Shown here: piece after piece, positions 53,920 to 62,614 of the stretch
Numbering within the stretch: the stretch's first letter is position 1
How the letters are laid out: each line of letters starts with the position of its first letter
Assembly (NCBI GenBank): GCA_965248035.1
Contig: OZ252054.1
Location: 868,001-932,000, forward strand
Length of the DNA stretch: 64,000 nucleotides
Reading direction: 5' to 3'
Origin: BJGV01 sp964194745
Lineage (GTDB): Bacteria > Pseudomonadota > Gammaproteobacteria > Burkholderiales > Nitrosomonadaceae
Notes under the pieces: model-generated
What the model was told of the DNA's origin: nothing
Database searches by the model: none
The model's input: only the letters and a program-made list of their open reading frames with translations
Program-made: the position numbers and the translations under genes

Positions 53920-55167
53920 ATGACTACATCACAGAACTATATTAAAAAACAACGTAGTAGCGTCGGCGTCCGGATCGGCCAAGTTAATGTCGGGGGTGGT
54001 GTGCCAGTAGTGGTGCAATCCATGACCAACACCGATACGGAAGATGAATCTGCAACTGTATTACAAGTGGCCCAGCTCGCACGCGCAGGTTCAGAGTTGG
54101 TGCGTATAACGGTCAACACTGCAGCAGCAGCGAAAGTCGTATCGGCCATCCGTACGCGCCTTGATGACATGGACTGTCATGTACCGTTAGTGGGCGATTT
54201 TCATTTTAATGGACATAAACTTTTGACTGAATATCCGGATTGTGCACAGGCGTTGGCTAAATACCGAATTAATCCTGGAAATGTAGGACATGGTAAGAAG
54301 CGTGATGAACAGTTTGCTACCATGATCGAAACGGCCTGTAAGTACGACAAGCCAGTACGGATCGGTGTCAACTGGGGTAGTTTGGATCCTGAGCTGCTGG
54401 TGCGCATAATGGATAAGAATGCAGAATCCTCAGATCCGAAAGATGCGGGGCATGTTATGCGTGAAGCCTTGATCACCTCAGCTCTAGAAAGCGCTGCAAA
54501 GGCAGAAGAAATAGGATTGGGTCGCGACCGGATCATTTTATCTTGTAAGGTAAGTGGTGTGCAGGATTTAATTACGGTTTATCGAGACCTGGCAGCAAGC
54601 TGCAATTATGCGTTGCACTTGGGATTGACTGAAGCAGGTATGGGTTCGAAGGGAATCGTTGCCTCTACCGCGGCGTTGTCAGTGCTATTGCAGGAAGGTA
54701 TTGGTGACACCATCCGTATATCACTTACGCCAGAGCCAGGTGGTGACCGTACCCGCGAGGTAGTGGTAGCGCAAGAAATTCTGCAGACCATGGGGTTACG
54801 TGCATTTGCACCACTGGTGGCAGCATGTCCAGGTTGTGGACGAACTACCAGCACCTATTTCCAAGAACTTGCAGAGAATATTCAGAGTTATGTGCGTAAT
54901 CAGATGATAGTGTGGCGCGAACAATACGATGGTGTGGAGAACATGACGCTGGCAGTGATGGGTTGCGTGGTAAACGGTCCTGGTGAGAGTAAACATGCCA
55001 ATATTGGCATTAGTTTGCCAGGTTCAGGAGAGAGGCCGGTTGCACCGGTTTACGTGGATGGTCGGAAGTCCGTCACTCTAAAAGGCGACAATATTGCTGG
55101 TGAGTTCCGCGAGATTGTTGATGAGTACGTGCAGACAAAGTATCCAAAGAAAGTTGCTAATGGCTAG
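53920..55167 (+). CDS. ispG: 4-hydroxy-3-methylbut-2-enyl diphosphate synthase IspG
   Basis: Fe-S enzyme of the MEP isoprenoid pathway. 415 aa: VGVRIGQVNVGGGVPVVVQSM, NTDTEDESATVLQV, RINPGNVG, and the [4Fe-4S] cysteines in ACPGCGRTT plus VMGCVVNGPGE. It overlaps hisS by 8 nt. Confidence 0.96.
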   Translation: MTTSQNYIKKQRSSVGVRIGQVNVGGGVPVVVQSMTNTDTEDESATVLQVAQLARAGSELVRITVNTAAAAKVVSAIRTRLDDMDCHVPLVGDFHFNGHKLLTEYPDCAQALAKYRINPGNVGHGKKRDEQFATMIETACKYDKPVRIGVNWGSLDPELLVRIMDKNAESSDPKDAGHVMREALITSALESAAKAEEIGLGRDRIILSCKVSGVQDLITVYRDLAASCNYALHLGLTEAGMGSKGIVASTAALSVLLQEGIGDTIRISLTPEPGGDRTREVVVAQEILQTMGLRAFAPLVAACPGCGRTTSTYFQELAENIQSYVRNQMIVWREQYDGVENMTLAVMGCVVNGPGESKHANIGISLPGSGERPVAPVYVDGRKSVTLKGDNIAGEFREIVDEYVQTKYPKKVANG

Positions 55168-56422
55168 AAATATTCAGGCTGTTCGTGGGATGAACGATGT
55201 TCTGCCTGACCAGGAGCATATTTGGCAATTTTTTGAGCAGACCGTACGAGAGGGGATGGTAGCTTATGGTTATCGAAACATTCGCATGCCGATTGTCGAA
55301 CATACCGACTTGTTCGTTCGCTCTATCGGTGCAGTGACTGATATCGTTGAGAAAGAGATGTATACCTTTCTCGATCATCTCAACGGAGACAGCTTAACGC
55401 TACGGCCTGAAGGCACCGCTTCTTGTGTGCGTGCAGTGCTAGAACATAACTTACTGTATACAGGACCGCAAAGACTATACTATTCGGGGCCGATGTTCCG
55501 ACATGAACGTCCGCAGAAGGGGCGATATCGCCAATTTCATCAGGTGGGTGTTGAAGCGTTAGGGTATCCCGGACCAGATGTTGATGTCGAGTTAATTGTC
55601 ATGTGCGCAGGATTATGGAAAAAGTTGGGTATTTCTAATGTGCGGCTAGAAATTAGTACACTTGGCAGTGTCGAATCGCGTACTTTACACAGGTCTAGAT
55701 TGATCGGATATCTAGAGAAACACTTGGGTAAGCTCGACGAAGATACCCGCAGGCGACTCTACAGTAACCCATTACGGGTGCTCGATAACAAAAATCCTGA
55801 AATGCAGCAAATCATTGGTGATGCCCCTGGATTGCTGGAGAACTTGGACGAGGACTCGCTTAGACATTTTGAGAAATTGCAGCATATGCTGCTTGAACAG
55901 GGAATTAGTTTTGAAATTAATCCACGGTTGGTAAGAGGTTTGGATTACTACAACCGCACCGTATTTGAGTGGGTCACCGACAAGCTCGGTGCGCAAGGTA
56001 CAGTATGCGCTGGTGGTCGTTATGATGGATTGGTAGAGCAGATTGGTGGTAAGTCAACACCAGCCTGCGGTTTTGCTATGGGTGTAGAACGTCTATTAGC
56101 ACTGATAGTAGAATGCGGTAAGGAAATACCAAACCCTGCTCCGGATGTCTACGTGGTACATCAGGGTGAAGCTACAGACGGACTTACCTGGAAAACCGCA
56201 GGTTACTTGCGTGATCAGGGAATCAACGTCATCCTACATTGTGGTGGTGGTAGTTTTAAGGTGCAGATGAGAAAAGCCGATGCCAGCGGTGCACGTTTCG
56301 CTATCATTATTGGAGATAATGAGGTACAAGCTGGAGTAATATGCGTTAAGCCTTTGCGTGAAGAGGCAAAACAAGTGAAAATAGGATTGACAGAAGCAGT
56401 GGGGCTGCTTAAAGGTATTTGA
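55160..56422 (+). CDS. hisS: Histidyl-tRNA synthetase
   Basis: Class II aminoacyl-tRNA synthetase, 420 aa. Begins ARNIQAVRGMNDVLPDQ; motif 2 GPMFRHERPQKGRYRQFHQ; histidine A motif LVRGLDYYNRTVFEW; motif 3 GFAMGVERLLAL. ATG 55160 gives the usual N-terminus and an 8-nt overlap with ispG; in-frame codons upstream belong to ispG. Confidence 0.97.
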   Translation: MARNIQAVRGMNDVLPDQEHIWQFFEQTVREGMVAYGYRNIRMPIVEHTDLFVRSIGAVTDIVEKEMYTFLDHLNGDSLTLRPEGTASCVRAVLEHNLLYTGPQRLYYSGPMFRHERPQKGRYRQFHQVGVEALGYPGPDVDVELIVMCAGLWKKLGISNVRLEISTLGSVESRTLHRSRLIGYLEKHLGKLDEDTRRRLYSNPLRVLDNKNPEMQQIIGDAPGLLENLDEDSLRHFEKLQHMLLEQGISFEINPRLVRGLDYYNRTVFEWVTDKLGAQGTVCAGGRYDGLVEQIGGKSTPACGFAMGVERLLALIVECGKEIPNPAPDVYVVHQGEATDGLTWKTAGYLRDQGINVILHCGGGSFKVQMRKADASGARFAIIIGDNEVQAGVICVKPLREEAKQVKIGLTEAVGLLKGI

Positions 56423-56458
56423 GTCAGAAATGTATTTTCAATCTAGGTAGGAAACAAG

Positions 56459-57097
56459 ATGGCAACATATGATCTGGAAGAACAGGAAAAAATAGATGGA
56501 CTGAAATCCTGGTGGGAAGTCTATGGCACACTGGCAATCATAATTGTGGCGACTTTCATCGCTGGTATATTCGGTACTCAGGCGTGGAAGTACTACCAGA
56601 AACAACAGACTGATCACGCAGCAGAGTTATTTATTTCTTTACAAGAAATTGAGGTAGGCGGGGATCCCAAGAAAATTGGAGATGCTGCTCATTTACTAAT
56701 GGAGAGTTTTCCCGGCAGCGGCTTTGCATCGCGTGCCGCGCTAATTTCTGCGCGGGCGAGTTTAGATGCGAATGATGTGCAAAATGCTAGGAACCAGTTG
56801 CAGTGGCTTCTGGTCCATAGTGAAGAAGATGAATTAAGGGATCTTGCGCGACTTAGGTTAGCGGGCTTGTTGCTGGACGAGAAGAAACACGACGAAGCAC
56901 TGAAGTTACTAGAGAGCAAACACAGTGAATTTTTTGCTGGCATCTATGGAGATCTAAAGGGTGACGTCCTTGCCGCTAAGGGAAGCATTCTAGAGGCACG
57001 CGCTGCCTATAAAATGGCGATGGACAGGATTGATGGAAATGGTACTCACTATAAAATTGTTCAAATGAAACTTGATGCTTTGATAGAAACGAAGTAA
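56459..57097 (+). CDS. yfgM: YfgM-like TPR membrane protein
   Basis: 212 aa. N-terminal cytoplasmic segment (YDLEEQEKIDGLKSWWEVYG), a transmembrane helix (TLAIIIVATFIAGIFGTQAW) and periplasmic TPR repeats. In E. coli YfgM associates with the SecYEG translocon and PpiD. Located between hisS and bamB as usual. AGGTAGGAAA precedes the ATG. The stop overlaps the bamB start by one base. Confidence 0.92.
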   Translation: MATYDLEEQEKIDGLKSWWEVYGTLAIIIVATFIAGIFGTQAWKYYQKQQTDHAAELFISLQEIEVGGDPKKIGDAAHLLMESFPGSGFASRAALISARASLDANDVQNARNQLQWLLVHSEEDELRDLARLRLAGLLLDEKKHDEALKLLESKHSEFFAGIYGDLKGDVLAAKGSILEARAAYKMAMDRIDGNGTHYKIVQMKLDALIETK

Positions 57098-58839
57098 TGC
57101 CCATAAACAAACTTATATTGAATGTTGTATGTGTTATCCCGCGGCACGTTCTCTTGCTGCCCTTGCTGCCCATGTTTGTCGGATGTGCGAGCATTAGTGA
57201 TTTGATTAACGACGATATTAAGGCTGATTCAGAGCCGGTCACTCAATCCAATAGTGATTTGATTAACGACGATATTAAGGCTGATTCAGAGCCGGCAAAT
57301 CAGTACAGTAGTAATTTGTTTAGTAACGATGCTAAGACTTTTTCTAAGGCTTTTTCAGGGCCGGATACTGAATCCAGCAGTGGGGATTTCACGACTGATT
57401 CAGTACAAGATGCCCAATCCGGTAGCAAAGATACAAATACCAAGAAGGATGAAGTTTTAGACCCTGAGACAATTGCTAGTGCGTCCCCATTGTGGGAGAA
57501 CAGCGTTGGTGATTCAGATTATGATGAGTTTTCAGCGCGGGATGCAGTTGATGATTTAATTAGCCTTTCCTACGTAATAGGAACGGGTGTAACAGGGACA
57601 ACGGCGCTGGTACCGGCATTCCATAATGATGCAATATATGCGGCTTCTGCGGGTGGGCAGCTTACACGTTTTGATTCTGCTACAGGCAGCGAAGTGTGGA
57701 GCATTAATACTTATAGTAGGTTGTCTGGTGGGGTAGGAGTGAATGATGAGATGGTTCTAGTAGGTACTTTCAAGGGTGAAGTTCTAGCATTTGATGATCA
57801 GGGTAATCTCCTGTGGCGATCACAGGTAACCAGTGAGATACTAAGCCCGCCACAAGTAGATAATAGTGTGGTGGTAGTTCGCACTGGAGAGGGTAGAATT
57901 TTTGGCTTGGACGCAACCAGTGGAAAGCGTAAATGGGTGTATCAAAGCTCTACCCCTTCGCTGACTGTGCGAAGTTTCGCTGGAGTGTTGGTCAAGGGAG
58001 GCGCGGTATTTGCCGGGTTTGCTGGTGGAAAGCTCGTAGCGATACAATTGTCCAATGGCAAGGTAGGCTGGGAAGTTGCCGTATCGAAAGCACGTGGTGT
58101 GACAGAACTGGAACGAATCACGGATATCACCAGCCTTCCGGTGGCAGATGAACGGCAGGTATGTGCTGTATCCTATAGGGGACGCGTTTCCTGCTTTGAA
58201 GTTTCTAGTGGCAATCAGATTTGGGCGCGAGATATTTCTAGTAGCGCCGGCCTAGCTATGGATAATAAATATGTTTATGTGAGTGAGGATGACGACGGTG
58301 CGGTAGTGGCTTACGATAAAAATAACGGGACCATCATATGGAAGAAAAAGATACCTAAAAGAGAAGTTAAAAGATTTGCCGGGTTCACTTTTACTGCCCC
58401 AGGCGATCAACAAAGGATTGGGCAGTATAGTGGGGGGACAGCCACTGGAGGCAGCGAAAAGGATTCTAATCTGTGGGATTTCTTGAAAGGTGCTGATTGG
58501 ACGTCCGACGATAATGAGGAAGACGATTGGGAGCAGAGTGATAGGCCCAATATACGAATGGAAGACGGTGGTTTCATGGGAAATTTCGTGGCTAAGGCGT
58601 TCGGTAGCGGCGATGAGAGAGTCGTTGGCAATAAATTGTCTGCGCCTTTTGTTTATGGTGCCCAGGTAGTGGTGGGAGATTCTCAGGGCTATGTGACGGT
58701 CCTCAAATATGACGATGGTGTTATTGTCTCTCAATCTGAGACTGATGGAGGTGCCATCCTCACTCGTCCTGAACATGTGCCTAATGGTTTGGTGGTACAA
58801 ACTATTAATGGTGGACTTTACGCGTTCAGCATGCAGTAG
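57097..58839 (+). CDS. bamB: Outer membrane assembly lipoprotein BamB, enlarged form
   Basis: Beta-propeller lipoprotein of the BAM complex. 580 aa against about 380-400 in most relatives. Lipobox Cys near residue 30 (MFVGCAS). Residues 31-150 are an extra Ser/Asp-rich region with a 19-residue repeat (SDLINDDIKADSEP). The propeller follows with PQQ-like blades (GQLTRFDSATGSEVW; GRIFGLDATSGKRKW; GRVSCFEVSSGNQIW). Between two blades, around residues 435-495, is an acidic insertion (DWTSDDNEEDDWEQ). The final blade GGLYAFSMQ is intact. Position after yfgM and before der confirms identity. Confidence 0.92.
   Translation: MPINKLILNVVCVIPRHVLLLPLLPMFVGCASISDLINDDIKADSEPVTQSNSDLINDDIKADSEPANQYSSNLFSNDAKTFSKAFSGPDTESSSGDFTTDSVQDAQSGSKDTNTKKDEVLDPETIASASPLWENSVGDSDYDEFSARDAVDDLISLSYVIGTGVTGTTALVPAFHNDAIYAASAGGQLTRFDSATGSEVWSINTYSRLSGGVGVNDEMVLVGTFKGEVLAFDDQGNLLWRSQVTSEILSPPQVDNSVVVVRTGEGRIFGLDATSGKRKWVYQSSTPSLTVRSFAGVLVKGGAVFAGFAGGKLVAIQLSNGKVGWEVAVSKARGVTELERITDITSLPVADERQVCAVSYRGRVSCFEVSSGNQIWARDISSSAGLAMDNKYVYVSEDDDGAVVAYDKNNGTIIWKKKIPKREVKRFAGFTFTAPGDQQRIGQYSGGTATGGSEKDSNLWDFLKGADWTSDDNEEDDWEQSDRPNIRMEDGGFMGNFVAKAFGSGDERVVGNKLSAPFVYGAQVVVGDSQGYVTVLKYDDGVIVSQSETDGGAILTRPEHVPNGLVVQTINGGLYAFSMQ
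57195..57340 (+). repeat. 57-bp tandem repeat in bamB
   Basis: 44 identical bases at 57195-57238 and 57252-57295 (period 57 bp, 19 codons), followed by a degenerate third unit from 57309 (TAGTAATTTGTTTAG...). It encodes the repeated SDLINDDIKADSEP segment. Confidence 0.9.
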
Positions 58840-58935
58840 ACACAATTCGGAAAAATTCATTCATTGTAGACAACAACATTTTTTCTTCAGCAGGAGAAGA
58901 GAGGTTGGTGCTCTCTGTGGCAATAACTTGAAACC

Positions 58936-60336
58936 ATGAAACCCATTCTCGTACTAATCGGACGGCCCAATGTTGGTAAGTCAACTCTTTTTAATCGGCT
59001 AACCCGCAGCCGTGATGCGATCGTTGCAAATATCCCAGGGTTGACGCGTGATCGTCATTATGGTCACGGTAAACTGGGCGATAAATCTTATTTGGTAGTG
59101 GATACAGGTGGTTTCGAGCCTATAGTGAAGGAAGGCATCCTACACGAAATGGCGATGCAGACAATGCAAGCGGTGGATGAAGCTGATGTGGTGTTATTCA
59201 TCGTCGATGCGAGACAGGGACTAGTATCACAAGACAAAATTATCTCCGACCAACTCCGGAAAACAGGACGAAGAATTATTCTGGTAGTAAACAAAACTGA
59301 AGGAATGGCGACATCTGTCATTACCGCTGAATTTCACGAACTGGGTCTGGGTGGACCCTGTGCCATTTCTGCTGCTCACGGGGATAATGTAAGTGAGTTA
59401 GTCGATATGGCACTGGTAGATTTCTCTGAACGACAAGAAGATGGAGAAAAAGACAAGCACCCGAAGATTGCCATCGTGGGTCGACCCAACGTCGGCAAAT
59501 CTACGTTGGTGAATACGTTGCTGGGCGAGGATCGTGTGATTACGTATGATCAACCCGGAACAACTCGCGATAGTATCAATATTGATTTTGAGCGTAACAA
59601 TCGTCACTACACCTTAATCGATACTGCTGGCTTGCGTCGTCGTGGTAGGGTATTAGAGACTATAGAAAAGTTCTCAGTAGTTAAAACCTTGCAAGCCGTG
59701 GAAGGCGCAAATGTGACGGTGCTCGTACTGGATGGGAGAAACGAAATTTCTAAACAGGACGCACATATAGCCGGATTTATACTAGAGACGGGGCGTGCAC
59801 TGGTATTAGTTGTGAATAAATGGGACGGATTGGATGATTATCAGCGTGAAACGATCAAGCGTGAGATTTCCAGGAAACTTGCATTTCTTCTGAGTTTCGC
59901 CAGGCCACACTATATCTCGGCTCTGCGAGGCAGTGGCATGACGGGGTTATTTTCATCAATTGATGCTGCATATGCCGCTGCGATGGCAAAATTGTCTACC
60001 CCAAAACTTACACGCACACTTTTAACAGCGGTAGAAAAACAGCCGCCACCGCGTGCTGGCATGTCTCGTCCCAAGTTACGATATGCTCATCAAGGTGGCT
60101 CCAACCCACCATTGATAGTGATTCATGGCAGCGCTCTTAATCATGTGCCGAAAACATATCAGCGCTATCTAGAGAGCACATTTCGTACAACATTCCAACT
60201 TGAGGGCACGCCATTGCGGGTTGAGTTCAAAATGAGTCTTAACCCCTATGCTAACAAGAAACCTGCGCCACTCAGCGAAGCTGAAGAAAAACGCCTTCAC
60301 CACCGCCGTCTAGATGGCAGAAAGAAATACGGTTAA
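58936..60336 (+). CDS. der: Ribosome-assembly GTPase Der (EngA)
   Basis: Tandem GTPase for 50S maturation. 466 aa: G1 domain GRPNVGKSTLFNRL with DTGGF and NKTE; G2 domain GRPNVGKSTLVNTL with DTAGLRRRG and NKWD; C-terminal KH-like domain. The G1 NKxE form occurs in other betaproteobacterial Der proteins. Downstream of bamB as usual. Confidence 0.97.
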   Translation: MKPILVLIGRPNVGKSTLFNRLTRSRDAIVANIPGLTRDRHYGHGKLGDKSYLVVDTGGFEPIVKEGILHEMAMQTMQAVDEADVVLFIVDARQGLVSQDKIISDQLRKTGRRIILVVNKTEGMATSVITAEFHELGLGGPCAISAAHGDNVSELVDMALVDFSERQEDGEKDKHPKIAIVGRPNVGKSTLVNTLLGEDRVITYDQPGTTRDSINIDFERNNRHYTLIDTAGLRRRGRVLETIEKFSVVKTLQAVEGANVTVLVLDGRNEISKQDAHIAGFILETGRALVLVVNKWDGLDDYQRETIKREISRKLAFLLSFARPHYISALRGSGMTGLFSSIDAAYAAAMAKLSTPKLTRTLLTAVEKQPPPRAGMSRPKLRYAHQGGSNPPLIVIHGSALNHVPKTYQRYLESTFRTTFQLEGTPLRVEFKMSLNPYANKKPAPLSEAEEKRLHHRRLDGRKKYG

Positions 60337-60447
60337 TAGCAGATTGCCTGGGAATTAAAAGTCTCTCTAGACCCTTTTCTATATGTTGTTCCACATTTGT
60401 TGGCTGCGGTTACCATTTCTTCCTGAATGGAAAGGCAGGATGATTTT

Positions 60448-60831
60448 TTAATGCAGTACTCTTGGCACACTCAGGGTGAATTCGGGAATGGACGCGTCGA
60501 AACGGAGGCCATCTTCAGCTACCATTTGGTAACTGCCCTTCATTGATCCAACAGGAGAGGAGATGGCTGTGCCGCTAGTGTATTCGAAACTGTCACCTGG
60601 CTTTAGTAATGGCTGCTCACCTACTACTCCTAATCCACGTACCTCCTGAATATCGTTTCCCCCATCTGCAATAATCCAGTGGCGACTAATGAGCTGAGCA
60701 GCAACCATGCCAGTGTTAGCGATGGTGATGGTGTAGGCGAACACGTAGCGATCTATGGCTTCATCCGACTGCTCAGGAAGATAGGTGGTACGGACCATCA
60801 CATTAATCTCATATTTTTTATCTTCAACCAT
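60448..60831 (-). CDS. apaG: ApaG (DUF525) protein
   Basis: Small beta-sandwich protein (127 aa), fibronectin-III-like: FAYTITIANTGMVAAQLISRHWII, VRGLGVVGEQPLLKPGDSFEYTSG, PVGSMKGSYQM. Divergent from rpe, with about 160 bp between. ATG 60831 gives the normal length; the in-frame extension to 60921 is unlike the family. Function of ApaG is poorly known (linked to Co2+ resistance and protein interaction). Confidence 0.92.
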   Translation of the reverse strand: MVEDKKYEINVMVRTTYLPEQSDEAIDRYVFAYTITIANTGMVAAQLISRHWIIADGGNDIQEVRGLGVVGEQPLLKPGDSFEYTSGTAISSPVGSMKGSYQMVAEDGLRFDASIPEFTLSVPRVLH

Positions 60832-60994
60832 ATCAGTATTGCACACTATTTTTTGCGTTAAAGCAAGGGTAGAGTTACAAAACGTGTTTTTGCATGAGAA
60901 AAGTGGGATAAATGTTAGCATATTGATAGGAAGTTAATAGCGCTAGAGAACCTTTACGGTTAAAATGGCGTTCCTGATTTTGAGGAATATATTC

Positions 60995-61678
60995 ATGGCT
61001 AACTACCTTATTGCTCCAAGCATTCTTTCTGCAAATTTTGCCAAACTAGGTGAGGAAATCGCCAACGTTATCGATTCAGGTGCAGACATCATCCATTTCG
61101 ATGTGATGGATAATCACTACGTTCCTAATCTAACGATCGGTCCTCTGGTATGTGAGGCAATTCGTCCGCTCACCAATGCAATTATCGACGTACACCTGAT
61201 GGTGGAACCGGTAGATCGTATCGTCCCCGACTTTGCAAAGGCAGGGGCCAACATTATTTCCTTCCATCCGGAAGCATCAGGGCACATCGACCGCACCATT
61301 GGGCACATAAAAGAACAGGGTTGTAAGGCAGGCTTAGTATTCAATCCCGCAACACCTTTACATTATCTCGACCATGTGCTGGACAAGCTTGACCTTGTCC
61401 TAATTATGTCAGTAAATCCTGGTTTTGGTGGACAGAAATTCATTCTTGAAGCACTGAATAAGTTAAAAGCAGTGCGCAAGCGTATTGATGCGGGTAGCAA
61501 GAAAATTTTGCTGGAAGTTGACGGTGGGGTAAAAGTGGATAATATTGCCGCGATTGCCCGCGCCGGAGCTGACACCTTTGTTGCTGGCTCCGCAATTTTT
61601 AGTGCGGGTAGAGACAGTGACCCGCACCGCTATGATACGGTAGTGGCGGCATTAAGAGCAGAACTGTCCAAGGCTTAG
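60995..61678 (+). CDS. rpe: Ribulose-phosphate 3-epimerase
   Basis: Interconverts ribulose-5-P and xylulose-5-P in the pentose phosphate and Calvin pathways. 227 aa TIM barrel: LIAPSILSANFAKLGEE, HFDVMDNHYVPNLTIGP, DVHLMVEP, MSVNPGFGGQKFI, EVDGGV. ATG 60995 is chosen for the canonical start and GAGGA upstream; an in-frame start at 60965 would add ten residues. Confidence 0.96.
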   Translation: MANYLIAPSILSANFAKLGEEIANVIDSGADIIHFDVMDNHYVPNLTIGPLVCEAIRPLTNAIIDVHLMVEPVDRIVPDFAKAGANIISFHPEASGHIDRTIGHIKEQGCKAGLVFNPATPLHYLDHVLDKLDLVLIMSVNPGFGGQKFILEALNKLKAVRKRIDAGSKKILLEVDGGVKVDNIAAIARAGADTFVAGSAIFSAGRDSDPHRYDTVVAALRAELSKA

Positions 61679-61748
61679 CTGTAGTTGTTTAGTGAAAGAA
61701 CCCAGAATTATTTTTCTTTCAGATCTGTGGGAGAGAGAATAACGTAGT

Positions 61749-62477
61749 ATGAATAAGAGCCTCTACCCTTGTTCTAACCCTTCTCCATCTCAAATGGGAT
61801 TTCCCTTGCTGGTCAAGGCCATTATGATTGATTTGGACGGTACGCTGCTCGACACGGCGGGCGATCTTGCTACCGCCGCTAACTTGATGTTACGAGAATT
61901 AGGTAGAGCAGAGCTGCCAATTGCGACTATTCAATCTTACATTGGCAAAGGCATACAGAATCTGGTTAAGAAATCACTTACAAACAGTCTTGACGGTGAG
62001 CCAGACGCCGAGCTATTTTCTCAAGCGATAGCGATTTACGAGCACGAATACGAGAAAAACTTGTGTATCAACACACGCCCCTATCCAAGGGCAGTAGATG
62101 GGCTAACCGCTATGAAAGAAGCAAGCTTCCAGTTGGCTTGCATCACTAACAAGTCTGAGGCCTTCACTTTGCCTCTGCTGCGTGCCACCAGCTTGCTAGA
62201 TTATTTCGATATTGTCCTCGCTGGCGATAGTCTACCAAAAAAGAAACCAGATCCAATGCCATTGCAGCATGCCTGTAAGCTTTTCGGGATTTTGCCCCAT
62301 GAAATGTTGCTGATCGGTGATTCGCTCAACGATACTGAGGCAGCACGTGCCGCAGGCTGCTATGTTTTTTGCGTCCCATATGGCTACAACGAAGGACGGG
62401 ATGTTCTTGGGCTAGATTGTGACGCCATTATTCCATCCATTTACGATGCGGTGAAACTGATCAAGAGATCGTCATGA
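61749..62477 (+). CDS. gph: Phosphoglycolate phosphatase
   Basis: HAD-family hydrolase, 242 aa: motif I IDLDGTLLDTAGDL, motif II CITNKSE, Lys in KKKPDPMPLQHACKLF, motif III LIGDSLNDTEAARAAG. The order rpe-gph-trpE is common in betaproteobacteria. The start at 61749 has GAGAGAG upstream; ATG at 61794 is an alternative that trims 15 residues. Confidence 0.92.
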   Translation: MNKSLYPCSNPSPSQMGFPLLVKAIMIDLDGTLLDTAGDLATAANLMLRELGRAELPIATIQSYIGKGIQNLVKKSLTNSLDGEPDAELFSQAIAIYEHEYEKNLCINTRPYPRAVDGLTAMKEASFQLACITNKSEAFTLPLLRATSLLDYFDIVLAGDSLPKKKPDPMPLQHACKLFGILPHEMLLIGDSLNDTEAARAAGCYVFCVPYGYNEGRDVLGLDCDAIIPSIYDAVKLIKRSS

Positions 62478-62614
62478 CCTGCGGAAACAATGGAGCTAAA
62501 GAATGCAATATCAATGCACAGTGCTTTCGCTGGAGACTTATATCTTGGCTTAGTTGACGTGCCTGGTACCCATATAGTCGTATTCTTTTCCTTTCGTTTT
62601 TTTGAAGTTTTACC

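Noticed and set aside
59300..59320. Der G1 domain NKTE instead of NKxD as a defect
   Set aside because: Similar forms (NKxE) occur in betaproteobacterial Der proteins, so this is probably lineage-normal.
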